Of a stretch of DNA of 64,000 nucleotides, positions 9,860 to 19,505 are shown in pieces. Within the stretch, counting starts at the first letter, position 1; each line of letters opens with the position of its first letter. Source of the stretch: Aliiglaciecola lipolytica (lineage in GTDB: Bacteria; Pseudomonadota; Gammaproteobacteria; Enterobacterales; Alteromonadaceae); assembly GCF_018860635.1 (NCBI RefSeq), contig NZ_JAHKPT010000021.1, positions 528,674 through 592,673 of the forward strand, written 5' to 3'. Below the pieces are notes generated by a model. That model saw only the letters and a program-made list of their open reading frames with translations, did not search any database and had not been told where the DNA came from. The position numbers were made by a program, and so were the translations under genes.

Positions 9860-11149
9860 CTAATTGAGTGTCTGTAAACTGATCGCAATAGCGGCGGTCA
9901 GTTGAGTGAGTTGTTGCTGATTAATAATAAACGGCGGCATAATGTAAATGAGTTTTCCAAATGGTCGGATCCAAACGCCGTTATCAACAAAAACACGTTG
10001 TAACTCAGCAACGTTTACTGCTTTTTTACATTCAACGACACCAATTGCGCCCAATACTCTGACGTCTTCTACAGCAACATGGTCTTTTAAGGGGAACAAC
10101 TGATGTTGCAGTTGTTTTTCAATTCTTTCGACTTGTGCTTGCCACTTATTCTGTGCCAACAAAGCCAAACTGGCATTAGCTACCGCGCAAGCTAACGGAT
10201 TACCCATGTACGTAGGGCCGTGCATAAACACGCCCGGTTCAGACGCACAGACCCCTAATGCAACATCTTCTGTGCAAAGCGTTGCTGCAAGTGTCATATA
10301 ACCACCGGTTAACGCTTTGCCTACGCACATGATATCTGGACTTATACCAGCATGTTCGCACGCAAACAGTTTACCTGTTCTACCAAACCCTGTAGCAATC
10401 TCATCACAAATTAACAAAATGTTGTGTTCGTCACATAACTGTCGACAACGATGAAGATATTCTGGGTGGTATATGCGCATACCTCCGGCTCCTTGCACTA
10501 TTGGTTCGATAATAAGTGCTGCGACTTCGTTTTTGTGGGTAAGAATCAAATCCTCAAGGGGTCCGATATCATCTTCATTCCAAGTTTGATCAAATTGAGT
10601 TTGTGGTGCTGGGGCAAATATTTGTGAAGATAACACTTGGTTAAATAAACTGTGCATACCGTTTACCGGGTCACATACCGACATAGCCGCAAAGGTATCA
10701 CCATGGTAACCATTGCGAGGGGATATAAAACGGTGTTTCTCTGGAGCACCTTGGCACGCCCAATATTGCAATGCCATTTTCATTGCGACTTCTACCGAAA
10801 CTGAGCCAGAATCAGCTAAAAACACACGCTCCAAGCCTTCAGGTGTAATATCCACTAGTGTTCTGCAAAGATCGATAGCGGGTTTATGAGTGATTCCGCC
10901 AAACATCACATGAGACATTTTTTCTAACTGTTTATTGGCCGCTTTATTTAGCTCTGGATGATTGTAGCCATGAATGGTTGCCCACCAAGATGACATGCCA
11001 TCGACTAAACGTTCGCCATCTTTCAGTTTCAGGAAAACCCCTTCTGCTGATTCAACTTCATAACAAGGAAGAGGGTTAATCGCAGATGTGTATGGATGCC
11101 AAATATGTTTTTGGTCAAATTCGATATCAGTTAGGTTAGATTTGTTCAA
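9860..11149 (-). CDS. bioA: Adenosylmethionine-8-amino-7-oxononanoate aminotransferase
   Basis: 429 aa, class III PLP aminotransferase. Visible motifs: [16 protein letters not shown] (51-66), [11 protein letters not shown] (249-259) and [10 protein letters not shown] with Lys278 as the PLP lysine. It converts KAPA to DAPA in biotin synthesis, using S-adenosylmethionine as amino donor. It is divergent from bioBFCD across 98 bp, the usual gammaproteobacterial arrangement. Confidence 0.98.
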   Translation of the reverse strand: MNKSNLTDIEFDQKHIWHPYTSAINPLPCYEVESAEGVFLKLKDGERLVDGMSSWWATIHGYNHPELNKAANKQLEKMSHVMFGGITHKPAIDLCRTLVDITPEGLERVFLADSGSVSVEVAMKMALQYWACQGAPEKHRFISPRNGYHGDTFAAMSVCDPVNGMHSLFNQVLSSQIFAPAPQTQFDQTWNEDDIGPLEDLILTHKNEVAALIIEPIVQGAGGMRIYHPEYLHRCRQLCDEHNILLICDEIATGFGRTGKLFACEHAGISPDIMCVGKALTGGYMTLAATLCTEDVALGVCASEPGVFMHGPTYMGNPLACAVANASLALLAQNKWQAQVERIEKQLQHQLFPLKDHVAVEDVRVLGAIGVVECKKAVNVAELQRVFVDNGVWIRPFGKLIYIMPPFIINQQQLTQLTAAIAISLQTLN

Positions 11150-11247
11150 ATAATACTCACTTGTAAATCAAAGTATCTGGTAAGAGTTGACAATGTTTAA
11201 GTCGGCCTTAGACTAAGCCAACATAATTCGATAGTAAAGGACCAAAT
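11150..11247. promoter_or_regulatory. Divergent bioA/bioB promoter region
   Basis: A plausible plus-strand promoter for bioB has -35 TTGACA at 11187-11192, a 16-bp spacer and TAGACT at 11209-11214. The half-sequence TTGTAAATC (11161-11169) resembles one arm of the enterobacterial BirA operator (TTGTAAACC), but a properly spaced second arm was not found. Biotin repression is therefore possible but unproven. A short inverted repeat (TTAG/CTAA within GGCCTTAGACTAAGCC) overlaps the -10. Confidence 0.45.
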
Positions 11248-12357
11248 ATGGCGTTCCCAGCAGATTTTTCAGGTGCAGCACAGATAAGACACGACTGGAC
11301 ATTAGACGAAGTGAATGCATTATTCGCTATGCCTTTTAATGATTTGCTTTTCCAGGCCCAATGTATTCATCGCCAACATTTTGATCCTAATTATGTGCAG
11401 GTCAGCACATTATTGTCGATTAAAACTGGGGCTTGTCCGGAAGACTGCAAATATTGCCCGCAAAGTGCGCGTTACGATACTGGCCTAGAAAAAGAACGCC
11501 TTTTGGAAATTGAAAAAGTTATTCAGCGGGCCAAAGAGGCTGTGGCAACAGGGTCAACGCGTTTTTGTATGGGGGCGGCTTGGAGAAATCCAAAAGAGCG
11601 TGATATGCCATATGTTTTGGAAATGGTCAAAGAAGTTAAAAAGCTTGGCCTAGAGACTTGTATGACCTTGGGTATGTTAACCCGTGATCAGGCGATAGCA
11701 CTAAAGCAAGCTGGATTAGATTATTACAATCACAACTTGGATACGTCACCCGAATATTATGGTGATATCATTACAACCCGTACCTATCAAGATCGTTTAG
11801 ATACACTGCAAAATGTGCGTGATGCCGGTATGCATGTCTGTTCTGGTGGTATCGTCGGCATGGGTGAAGAGGCCGATGACCGCTCTGGTTTGTTGATGCA
11901 ATTGGCCAATTTAGAACATCACCCAGAAAGTGTGCCGATCAATATGTTGGTGAAAGTAAAAGGTACACCATTGGATGATGTGGAAGATTTAGATTCTTTC
12001 GAATTTATTCGTACTATTGCTGTCGCCCGTATTTTAATGCCTAAGTCTTTTGTTCGTTTGTCGGCGGGGCGTGAGGCTATGAATGAACAAATGCAAGCCA
12101 TGTGTTTTATGGCTGGCGCAAATTCAATTTTTTACGGTTGTAAATTGTTAACCACCTCTAATCCAGAGACCCATGAAGATGTCATGCTATTCAAAAAATT
12201 GGGAATCAACTCTAAACAAACCCGTGAGTATTCTGATGAAGCCCATGAAGCCGCTTTAATGGAAGAGATTCAGGCGGGTGAGTCAGAGCAAGCTGGAAAT
12301 GAATTATTCTACGATGCCAGTAAACCTGTCGTCGCTGTGCCTGAGACGACTAATTAG
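11248..12357 (+). CDS. bioB: Biotin synthase (radical SAM)
   Basis: 369 aa. The radical-SAM cluster motif CPEDCKYC places Cys63, Cys67 and Cys70 around the [4Fe-4S] cluster; [12 protein letters not shown] and the C-terminal FYGCKLLTT region are typical of BioB. It inserts sulfur into dethiobiotin to form biotin. It is the first gene of the bioBFCD operon; bioF starts 3 bp after its stop. Confidence 0.99.
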   Translation: MAFPADFSGAAQIRHDWTLDEVNALFAMPFNDLLFQAQCIHRQHFDPNYVQVSTLLSIKTGACPEDCKYCPQSARYDTGLEKERLLEIEKVIQRAKEAVATGSTRFCMGAAWRNPKERDMPYVLEMVKEVKKLGLETCMTLGMLTRDQAIALKQAGLDYYNHNLDTSPEYYGDIITTRTYQDRLDTLQNVRDAGMHVCSGGIVGMGEEADDRSGLLMQLANLEHHPESVPINMLVKVKGTPLDDVEDLDSFEFIRTIAVARILMPKSFVRLSAGREAMNEQMQAMCFMAGANSIFYGCKLLTTSNPETHEDVMLFKKLGINSKQTREYSDEAHEAALMEEIQAGESEQAGNELFYDASKPVVAVPETTN

Positions 12358-12360
12358 TCA

Positions 12361-13569
12361 GTGGCTTTTGCTTATTTACAAGCGGCTCTGAATGCACGTA
12401 AACGTGAAGGTTTGTTGCGTCAACGGCGGATAATCGATTCTTCTGCTGGCACAATGATTGAGGTTGATGGGCAGCACTTTTTGAGTTTCTCCGGCAATGA
12501 CTATCTAGGACAACGTCAAGATATTGCTGTTATGCAGGCTTGGGTGGAAGGCATTTCCAGCTATGGTGTGGGCAGTGGGGCTTCGCCACTTGTTACCGGC
12601 CATACTCGTGCGCATCAGCAATTGGAAGAGTTTTTGGCCAGTGGTTTAAAGCGTGAAGCCGCTTTATTATTTAATTCTGGCTTTGCCGCCAACCAAGCTA
12701 TTTGTCAGGCATTAGCAAACCCGAATTTGTGTATTTTGTCGGATAAGTTAATGCATGCATCATTTGTGGAAGCGGCAAAACATTGTGACGGCACATACAA
12801 GCGCTTTCGGCATAATGATATTGATCATCTGACAACGTTATTCGCTTCGAGTAACCGACAAGCACAGCAACAGTCTCAAGCTAACATTCAGGATTACCTT
12901 ATTGCCACCGAAGGGGTATTTAGTATGGACGGTGATTTGGGACGTTTAGATGAACTGCACAAAGTGGCTCAGCAATATGATGCTTGGTTAATGGTAGATG
13001 ATGCGCATGGCATGGGAGTATTGGGTAAAACCGGCTTAGGCAGCGCTGAACAATTGAATCTAAGTCAATCTCAGGTGCCGATATTAATGGGGACTTTTGG
13101 CAAAGGAATTGGCACCTCTGGTGCTTTTGTCGCAGGCTCGCAAGTGCTTATCGACTACTTGGTTAACTTTGCCAAGCATTATGTATATAGCACCGCAATG
13201 CCTCCTGCTATGGCGATGGCAACCTATGCGAGTTTTCAATCGTTAGCGGATGGTGTCAAGCAGCGAACGTTAACCCAACGAATTGCTCAGTTTAGACAGT
13301 TATGCTTGCAAACGGGTGTGCCGATAACTGATTCACAAACTGCCATCCAACCTATTGTTATTGGCGACCCAGTTAAGTGTGTGAAAATTAGTGAGGATTT
13401 GAAGCAGCTTGGGCTTTGGGTCACAGCCATACGTTATCCCACTGTTCCTAAGGGAACTGACAGGCTACGAATTACCTTATCAGCCAGTCATAAACACACT
13501 GACATAGATGCATTTGTTGATGCTTTAGTAATAGTGCTTAAGCGTTATCAGGTATTAACCCATGATTGA
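12361..13569 (+). CDS. bioF: 8-amino-7-oxononanoate synthase
   Basis: 402 aa starting at GTG 12361, three bases after the bioB stop. It is an alpha-oxoamine synthase of the PLP fold type I family: DDAHG (213-217) and GTFGKGIGTSG with Lys248 as the PLP lysine. It condenses pimeloyl-ACP with alanine to KAPA. Its last 8 bp overlap bioC, which suggests translational coupling. Confidence 0.98.
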   Translation: MAFAYLQAALNARKREGLLRQRRIIDSSAGTMIEVDGQHFLSFSGNDYLGQRQDIAVMQAWVEGISSYGVGSGASPLVTGHTRAHQQLEEFLASGLKREAALLFNSGFAANQAICQALANPNLCILSDKLMHASFVEAAKHCDGTYKRFRHNDIDHLTTLFASSNRQAQQQSQANIQDYLIATEGVFSMDGDLGRLDELHKVAQQYDAWLMVDDAHGMGVLGKTGLGSAEQLNLSQSQVPILMGTFGKGIGTSGAFVAGSQVLIDYLVNFAKHYVYSTAMPPAMAMATYASFQSLADGVKQRTLTQRIAQFRQLCLQTGVPITDSQTAIQPIVIGDPVKCVKISEDLKQLGLWVTAIRYPTVPKGTDRLRITLSASHKHTDIDAFVDALVIVLKRYQVLTHD

Positions 13570-14362
13570 CACCGTTGTGGATAAAAAGCGCAGAATAGCC
13601 TACCAGTTTAGTCAATCAGCATATCGTTATGATGATGTCGCACAAGTGCAATTAGATATTGGTTTTGATGCAATTCAGTTGGTGCAAGCTAATACACTCG
13701 GAAAATTGTTGGATATTGGTTGTGGGACCGCTCGTTTAACCCGAATGCTGGTGGACAAATTTCAACATGTCTGCGGCATAGACTTAGCAGCGGGCATGAT
13801 TGAGCAGGCGAAAAAACTTAATCCAACTGACGACATTAAAGGATTCATTGACTTCCACATAGCAGACGCGGAATCTTTGCCATTTCCAGATAAGTCTTTT
13901 GATTCGATTTTTTCTTGTATGGCATTACAGTGGTGTACGCCAATTCAGCAGAGTTTAGCGGAGGCGAATCGGGTCTTAACCGATGATGGCCGCGCCGTCT
14001 TAGCGTTGCTGAGCGAAGGTTCGATGTCAGAATTACAGGTAACTTGGGGGGAAATCGATTCAGTCCCTAGAGTCAACCAATTCATTCCCCATCGCGAATT
14101 GGTAAAAGCAGCACAACAGTGCGGGTTTAAAGTGCTTGAGCAGCAAAAAACCTATACTACCTGGCACCCTAACGCGATTAGCGTGTTAAATAGTATTCGC
14201 CATATTGGCGCAAATGTTGTGCCTCAAACCGGTAACCACTCAAAACTGAGTCGACAGTCTTTAGCTGAATTTGAACGGATTTATAAGCAACGTTTTGCCG
14301 TTGAAGACCAGTTACCCTTGTCTTACCAAGTTAGTTTTTTGATTTTGAGCAAAGATATATGA
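13562..14362 (+). CDS. bioC: Malonyl-ACP O-methyltransferase
   Basis: 266 aa, class I SAM-dependent methyltransferase. The SAM-binding loop LLDIGCGTARLT (about 49-60) and the following CGIDLAAGMIEQA are clear. BioC methylates malonyl-ACP to start pimelate synthesis on the fatty-acid machinery. No bioH or other pimeloyl-ester esterase gene is next to it, so that enzyme must lie elsewhere. It overlaps bioF by 8 bp and bioD by an ATGA. Confidence 0.96.
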   Translation: MIDTVVDKKRRIAYQFSQSAYRYDDVAQVQLDIGFDAIQLVQANTLGKLLDIGCGTARLTRMLVDKFQHVCGIDLAAGMIEQAKKLNPTDDIKGFIDFHIADAESLPFPDKSFDSIFSCMALQWCTPIQQSLAEANRVLTDDGRAVLALLSEGSMSELQVTWGEIDSVPRVNQFIPHRELVKAAQQCGFKVLEQQKTYTTWHPNAISVLNSIRHIGANVVPQTGNHSKLSRQSLAEFERIYKQRFAVEDQLPLSYQVSFLILSKDI

Positions 14363-15036
14363 TCAACTCTATTTTTATTGCAGGTACTGATACCAATGCA
14401 GGAAAAACCGTTATTGGCTCAGCCATTTTGCAGCTTGCGGCAAAAAGAGGGCTTTCCACCATAGGTTTTAAACCGGTTTCTGCCGGCTGTTTTGAAACCG
14501 CGGAAGGTCTTAGAAACGATGATGCAGTGGCCCTGCAGCGTGTTAGCACATTGCAATTACCCTATGAAAAAATTAATCCCATCGCGTTTGCTGATCCTGT
14601 CGCACCCCATTTAGCCGCTCAGCGCATGGGAGTGACCCTCGATTTACAACAAATAACCTCAGCCTATACAGATTTACTCTCTGCAAATGCTGATTTACTG
14701 CTAACCGAAGGAGCGGGTGGGTGGCGTTTGCCATTAGGCGAAGGGGCATTCTTATCAGATTTTGCGATCCAACAAAAAATACCTGTGGTGTTGGTGGTTG
14801 GTATGAAGTTGGGCTGTTTGAATCACGCATTACTCACCTATCAAGCTATCTGCGCTGATGGTCTAGAGGTTATCGGTTGGGTAGCTAATCAGATTGATGA
14901 GCAGATGTTGTATTTACAGGACAATATTGAGAGCTTAAAGCAATTGATCCCCGCACCTTGTCTCGGTGTTGTGCCTAAGCTAAAAAACACCGAACAAGCT
15001 GCAGAGTATTTGTCGATTGATAGGTTATTTCAATAA
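14359..15036 (+). CDS. bioD: Dethiobiotin synthetase
   Basis: 225 aa. P-loop GTDTNAGKT (9-17) near the N-terminus and TEGAGGWRLPL (about 115-125) are typical of BioD. It carboxylates and closes the ring of DAPA with ATP to form dethiobiotin. It is the last gene of the biotin operon. Its 3' end overlaps the 3' end of convergent pepE by 12 bp, so the two transcripts must read into each other. Confidence 0.98.
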   Translation: MINSIFIAGTDTNAGKTVIGSAILQLAAKRGLSTIGFKPVSAGCFETAEGLRNDDAVALQRVSTLQLPYEKINPIAFADPVAPHLAAQRMGVTLDLQQITSAYTDLLSANADLLLTEGAGGWRLPLGEGAFLSDFAIQQKIPVVLVVGMKLGCLNHALLTYQAICADGLEVIGWVANQIDEQMLYLQDNIESLKQLIPAPCLGVVPKLKNTEQAAEYLSIDRLFQ

Positions 15037-15729
15037 GTTATTTAGAGCTGTATTAGCAGCTATGGTTTGTTGTTGATTCCCTTTAAAGATAACACCGTCG
15101 AGTTCACCAATTAGCGTAAATGTATCGCCCTGGAGCAGCAAACCACTTCCTTCTCTTATCCCAATTACATGGGTGTCTGGGTTCAATACACAAAATTCAG
15201 CAATCCGTTGAGCCCTTGTTTCACCATTGTGACCAGGTGGCTGATAATCGCTATAATGGGGATTAATTTGTACCGGAACAAAGGCTAAAGCAGAAAATGA
15301 TTCAGGCTGAATGATTGGCATGTCGTTCGTGGTTTTAATACTCAAACCACAAATATTTGAACCTGCACTCCAACCGATATAAGGGGTACCAGAATTCACT
15401 TTATTTTGGATACTTTTTATTATGTCATTGCTCTGCAATTGATAAAGCAAGTTAAAGGTATTGCCTCCACCGACAATAATTGCTTGGGCGTTATTGATTG
15501 CATCGGCTGCATTTGGCAATGTGTGGATACCAGTAATACGTATCTCTGGTAACGCCTGTTGCACTTTTTCAGTGTAGTCATCCCATGACATAGTGACGCC
15601 TGCATAGGGGATGAAAATCGCAGTTTTAACCTTATCTAAAAACGGCAATATCATTTTTCTGGGGTTAGCTAGGTATTCTTCATTGCCAACTTTTGAACTG
15701 CTCAACATGAGTACACGTTTTTCTGACAT
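15025..15729 (-). CDS. pepE: Peptidase E (alpha-aspartyl dipeptidase)
   Basis: 234 aa from ATG 15729 (MSEKRVLMLSSSKVGN). The longer open frame to 15840 was rejected because 15729 has an AAAGGA ribosome site six bases upstream and gives the usual ~230 aa. It is a serine peptidase of the S51 family: IGWSAGSNICG with the nucleophile Ser121, and VGGGNTF (about 87-93). It is expected to cleave N-terminal aspartyl dipeptides in the cytoplasm. Confidence 0.95.
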   Translation of the reverse strand: MSEKRVLMLSSSKVGNEEYLANPRKMILPFLDKVKTAIFIPYAGVTMSWDDYTEKVQQALPEIRITGIHTLPNAADAINNAQAIIVGGGNTFNLLYQLQSNDIIKSIQNKVNSGTPYIGWSAGSNICGLSIKTTNDMPIIQPESFSALAFVPVQINPHYSDYQPPGHNGETRAQRIAEFCVLNPDTHVIGIREGSGLLLQGDTFTLIGELDGVIFKGNQQQTIAANTALNNLLK

Positions 15730-15827
15730 TTTTTTCCTTTGAAATGAATTTAACGCTAGACGCGCTTTTTTAGCTAGATAGAATAGACTCTTAAGCATAA
15801 GAGAATCAGGAATAGGAAACAACTCGA

Positions 15828-16313
15828 ATGGCTGTAACAATTCGCTCTGTATTGTTTGTATGTTTGGGCAATATTTGTCGTTCTCCTAGCGCAGAAGCAG
15901 TATTTAGGAAAAAAGCCCATGAAAAAGGTTTGCTGTTGAAAATAGATTCAGCGGGAACCCAAGGATATCATACTGGCGCGGAACCCGATGAGCGTTCTGT
16001 TGCCGTGGGGGAAGCCCGAGGTTATGATTTTTCAGGGATAAATTGTCGCAAAATCACCAAACAAGATTTTAGTGACTTCGATATTCTGATCGCCATGGAT
16101 GAAATGAATCTTCGTGGTTTGCAAAGTGAATGCCCAGAAGAGTATCAAGATAAAATAAAGTTGTTTATGTCTTTTTCTGGGTTAGAGGAACAGGAAATCC
16201 CAGATCCTTATTATGGCGGTAAGAAAGGCTTTGAGTATGTTCTTGATTTAATCGAGGCATCAGCCGATGGTCTTATCGAGCATATATCTGCTCTGATTGT
16301 TCTAGATGATTAA
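15828..16313 (+). CDS. Low-molecular-weight protein-tyrosine phosphatase
   Basis: 161 aa. The N-terminal phosphate loop CLGNICRS has Cys12 and Arg18 (C-x5-R-S), and DPYY (126-129) supplies the general acid Asp126. This is a complete LMW-PTP active site. It is divergent from pepE across 98 bp. No tyrosine kinase or capsule gene is adjacent, so it is more likely a general phosphatase than a Wzb-type polysaccharide regulator. Confidence 0.95.
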   Translation: MAVTIRSVLFVCLGNICRSPSAEAVFRKKAHEKGLLLKIDSAGTQGYHTGAEPDERSVAVGEARGYDFSGINCRKITKQDFSDFDILIAMDEMNLRGLQSECPEEYQDKIKLFMSFSGLEEQEIPDPYYGGKKGFEYVLDLIEASADGLIEHISALIVLDD

Positions 16314-16467
16314 CAATCGTAAGTACGTTTGAATTTATTCCCATCTCATTGTCTATATTGTCTATGATAATTTAAATCGATGTTATAGTCCATAGTTGAA
16401 TAGATTAGCGCGTATTGACATTGTACTATAAAGGCGTTTTAGGGTAATTTCCCCGTAATTTTTATTT

Positions 16468-16490
16468 AGCAGGTATAGCCTGCTTTTTTT
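16468..16490 (+). terminator. Intrinsic terminator before the DAHP synthase gene
   Basis: Hairpin AGCAGG/CCTGCT with a 5-nt loop followed directly by seven T. It lies about 155 bp after the phosphatase stop and only 21 bp before the DAHP synthase start. It can end the phosphatase transcript, or act as a leader attenuator for the DAHP synthase. Confidence 0.75.
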
Positions 16491-16511
16491 GACTGTATTT
16501 AAGGAATGCGT

Positions 16512-17858
16512 GTGAGCCAATGGCAACCGGATAGCTGGAGATCTAAACCTATCCAGCAACAACCTACTTATCAAGATCAAGCTTTATTAAAAGAAGTAGA
16601 GAGCAAACTTCATAGTTATCCTCCGCTGGTTTTTGCTGAAGAAACAAGGCAACTATACAAACAACTTGGTGATGTAGCCGAAGGCAAAGGTTTCTTACTA
16701 CAGGGTGGTGATTGTGCGGAATCTTTCGACGAATTTAATGCGCCTAAAATAAGAGATACCTTTAAAGTTATTCTGCAAATGGCAATTGTTTTAACCTTTG
16801 CTGGAAAATGCCCAGTAACAAAAGTTGCGAGAATGGCAGGGCAGTATGCAAAGCCACGCTCCTCTGATTTAGAAACGATTAATGGTGTTTCTTTACCGAG
16901 TTATCGTGGTGATATCATCAATAGCTTTGAATTTACTGAGCAGTCTAGAATGCCTGATCCTAATCGGATGTTAGAGGCATACCATAGAGGCGCTTCAACC
17001 TTAAACTTATTGCGCGCATTTGCCCAAGGTGGTTTAGCGGATTTGCATCAGGTGAATCGTTGGAATATGACCTTTCTTGAGAACAATCCGTTACGTGATC
17101 GTTATCAAGACGTCACCAACCGCTTGCAAGATGCATTGGAATTTATGGATGTGATTGGTATTAATCATGTGAATAACGCAACTTTGCATGAAACTAATTT
17201 ATTTACTTCCCATGAAGCCTTGCTACTAAATTACGAACAAGCGTTAACCCGCATTGATACATTGACAGGTAAACCTTACAACTGCTCTGCACACATGGTG
17301 TGGATTGGTGAGCGTACCCGTCAATTGGATCACGCCCATATTGAGTTCTTCCGCGGCATACATAATCCTATTGGGGTTAAAATTGGTCCAACAATTCAAG
17401 AAGACGAATTGATGAGATTAATCGACACCTTGAACCCAGATAATAGCGCTGGTCGTTTGACGTTCATTACGCGCATGGGGGCAGATAAGCTTGAGCAAAA
17501 TTTGCCAAAATTACTGCGCCGAGTAAAAGCGGAAGGACGAAAAGTCGTGTGGAGTTCAGATCCAATGCATGGCAATACCAAAAAAGCATCTAGTGGTTAT
17601 AAAACTAGAAACTTTGATGACATCTTAAGCGAAATTCAGCAGTTCTTTGCTGCTCATCGTGCTGAAGGTACACATCCAGGTGGTATTCATTTAGAAATGA
17701 CTGGCCAGCATGTGACGGAATGTACTGGTGGCGCGTATCAAATCAGTGATGACGATCTTGCCCAGGCTTATAAAACCCAATGTGATCCGCGTTTGAATGC
17801 TGACCAAGTGTTAGAAATGGCATTTTTAGTAGCAGACCATTTGAAAAGTGGTAAATAG
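16512..17858 (+). CDS. Class II 3-deoxy-7-phosphoheptulonate (DAHP) synthase
   Basis: 448 aa from GTG 16512 ([13 protein letters not shown]). An ATG two codons upstream (16506) was rejected because it touches the AAGGA ribosome site, whereas the GTG is six bases from it. Class II (plant-type) features are present: [22 protein letters not shown] and SDPMHGNT. It condenses phosphoenolpyruvate and erythrose 4-phosphate at the entry of aromatic biosynthesis. Class II enzymes are unrelated at close range to E. coli AroF/G/H. Confidence 0.96.
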   Translation: MSQWQPDSWRSKPIQQQPTYQDQALLKEVESKLHSYPPLVFAEETRQLYKQLGDVAEGKGFLLQGGDCAESFDEFNAPKIRDTFKVILQMAIVLTFAGKCPVTKVARMAGQYAKPRSSDLETINGVSLPSYRGDIINSFEFTEQSRMPDPNRMLEAYHRGASTLNLLRAFAQGGLADLHQVNRWNMTFLENNPLRDRYQDVTNRLQDALEFMDVIGINHVNNATLHETNLFTSHEALLLNYEQALTRIDTLTGKPYNCSAHMVWIGERTRQLDHAHIEFFRGIHNPIGVKIGPTIQEDELMRLIDTLNPDNSAGRLTFITRMGADKLEQNLPKLLRRVKAEGRKVVWSSDPMHGNTKKASSGYKTRNFDDILSEIQQFFAAHRAEGTHPGGIHLEMTGQHVTECTGGAYQISDDDLAQAYKTQCDPRLNADQVLEMAFLVADHLKSGK

Positions 17859-17892
17859 TTTATATCTAGTGCTCTTTATACGTTAATTCTTT

Positions 17893-17922
17893 AAGCCAGT
17901 TGCTGACCCAACTGGCTTTTTT
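17893..17922 (+). terminator. Intrinsic terminator of the DAHP synthase gene
   Basis: Perfect 10-bp hairpin (AAGCCAGTTG/CAACTGGCTT) with a 6-nt loop, ending in T, 34 bp after the stop codon. Confidence 0.9.
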
Positions 17923-17958
17923 GGTTTTTACAAAAAAATAATGAAGAGAGACGATAAA

Positions 17959-18233
17959 ATGAGCAAATTAATAGATCTCAGTCATACCGTCGAAGATGGA
18001 TTGGTCACGTACAAGGGGTTACCTGCCCTATAATTTGTGACTATCTGAGCCGAGAAGCATCTACGTCATACTATGAAGAGGGCACCATATTTCAAATAGG
18101 TAAAATTGATATGTGTTCAAATACCGGAACCTATCTTGATTCTCCATTTCTTCGTTATGTGGAAGGCGCTGACCTTTTTGGTACGTGCGTTTGCCCAGTT
18201 ACAGGAATAATGATAAAACTATCAAGGTGTTAA
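17959..18233 (+). pseudogene. Cyclase/kynurenine formamidase-like gene, frameshifted and truncated
   Basis: From ATG 17959 the frame reads MSKLIDLSHTVEDGLVTYKG, the typical start of the cyclase family (PF04199), then meets a stop after LPAL. In the next frame the homology resumes (IICDYLSREAS ... IGKIDMCSNTGTYLDSPF) and ends at 18233. Inserting one base into the C run at 18026-18028 would restore the join. The family is normally more than 200 aa; only the first ~90 codons remain and the C-terminal part is missing. Family members hydrolyse amide or cyclic substrates with a metal; this copy cannot be functional as read. Confidence 0.8.
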
Positions 18234-18288
18234 AATTTAAAAATATTAGCTTGTGTACGTATTTAGATAATCATGGAAAGAAAATAAT

Positions 18289-19488
18289 ATGAATAAAACG
18301 TTGAAATGGATGGGTCGTGCGCTAACAGCATTGTTGATTTTTTCCGCCTTAGGGTGGTGGTGGGTTGGTCCTAAATGGCGTTCGCTTATTTTAGATCCAC
18401 CTGAAGCTCTTGATGTTCTTTTTTGGAGTCAAAGTCAGCGTGATGCTGCTTTCCAAGTTATGGATCAGTTTTCTCTTCTCGTTAAGTCTCGCGAAATGCT
18501 GCCAAGTAGCAAAGTAAAAGAGTTGCCTATCGGCGAGGAATTGATACTAAATGAAGATATCGATGGTTTTTTTGAGGAGCAGCGTTTAGCTGGTGGTTTA
18601 ATACTGCATAAAGGCAAAATCAGGTTTGAAAAATATAGTCTCGGACATTCAGCTGACTCCAGGTGGACTAGCTTTTCAATGGCTAAATCATTCACTTCAA
18701 GTCTTGTTGGTATTGCCTTAAAAGAAGGCCACATAAGCAGTCTTAACGACAATGTTTCTGAATATGTTACCGGCTTAAAAGACTCTGTTTACGATAATGT
18801 AACCATTGAACAATTACTTACCATGACCTCTGGTGTTGCATGGAATGAAGATTACACTGATCCAAATTCAGATGTAGCCATGTTCAACAATCATAAAGCA
18901 GAAGATGGCTTGCCCACGATAGTGAGTTACATGCGTGGTTTATCTAGAGCCTACCCACCGGGTGAAAAATGGCAATACTCTACAGGGGAAACCAACCTAA
19001 TTGGTATTTTAGTTGAACGAGCAACTGGGCGTAATATTAGCGAATATTTGACTGAAAAAATTTGGCAGCCCTTTGGGATGGCACAAAAAGCGACTTGGAT
19101 TTTGGGTTCTGATGGTAACGAAATATCAGGATGTTGTATTCAAGCTAGCTTACGTGATTTTGCCCGCTATGGTTTGTTTATGTTGGAAAATGGGCAAATA
19201 GAAGGGGAGTCGGTTTTTCCTGATGATTGGGTAGCAAAAGCGACAATTAAACAAGTTGACTATGGATTTCCCGACAGAGGCTATGGGTATCAATGGTGGA
19301 CATTCAATGACGGAAGTTATACTGCTCGAGGTATATTTGGGCAAACTATATTTATTGATCCAAATAGAAATCTTGTGATTGCCTTCAATGGTAATTGGCC
19401 AACAGCTAGCGATGCCGATTTGAATCGGAAACGCTTTGAATTTATAGATCGGATTAAGGTTGCAATTGATTTGCAGGCAAACGAATAA
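18289..19488 (+). CDS. Serine beta-lactamase-fold hydrolase (class C/DD-peptidase-like)
   Basis: 399 aa. It has an N-terminal signal anchor (ALTALLIFSALGWWWVG), then a beta-lactamase/transpeptidase-like fold with nucleophile motif S130-M-A-K133 and a second motif Y230-S-T, followed by GETNLIG. The third motif is not the canonical KTG; RGIFGQTIF near the C-terminus occupies its place. Such proteins are usually esterases or peptidases rather than antibiotic resistance enzymes. It is convergent with the nhaC-family gene, with stops only 17 bp apart, and follows the broken cyclase gene. Confidence 0.87.
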   Translation: MNKTLKWMGRALTALLIFSALGWWWVGPKWRSLILDPPEALDVLFWSQSQRDAAFQVMDQFSLLVKSREMLPSSKVKELPIGEELILNEDIDGFFEEQRLAGGLILHKGKIRFEKYSLGHSADSRWTSFSMAKSFTSSLVGIALKEGHISSLNDNVSEYVTGLKDSVYDNVTIEQLLTMTSGVAWNEDYTDPNSDVAMFNNHKAEDGLPTIVSYMRGLSRAYPPGEKWQYSTGETNLIGILVERATGRNISEYLTEKIWQPFGMAQKATWILGSDGNEISGCCIQASLRDFARYGLFMLENGQIEGESVFPDDWVAKATIKQVDYGFPDRGYGYQWWTFNDGSYTARGIFGQTIFIDPNRNLVIAFNGNWPTASDADLNRKRFEFIDRIKVAIDLQANE

Positions 19489-19505
19489 TAAGTCAGATAA
19501 TTTGA

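Noticed and set aside
11161-11201. BirA operator between bioA and bioB
   Set aside because: Only one arm (TTGTAAATC) is convincing; the second arm-like GTTTAAG is about ten bases too far away.
15730-15840. N-terminal extension of pepE
   Set aside because: The downstream ATG at 15729 has a good ribosome site and gives the normal family length; the extension has no family similarity.
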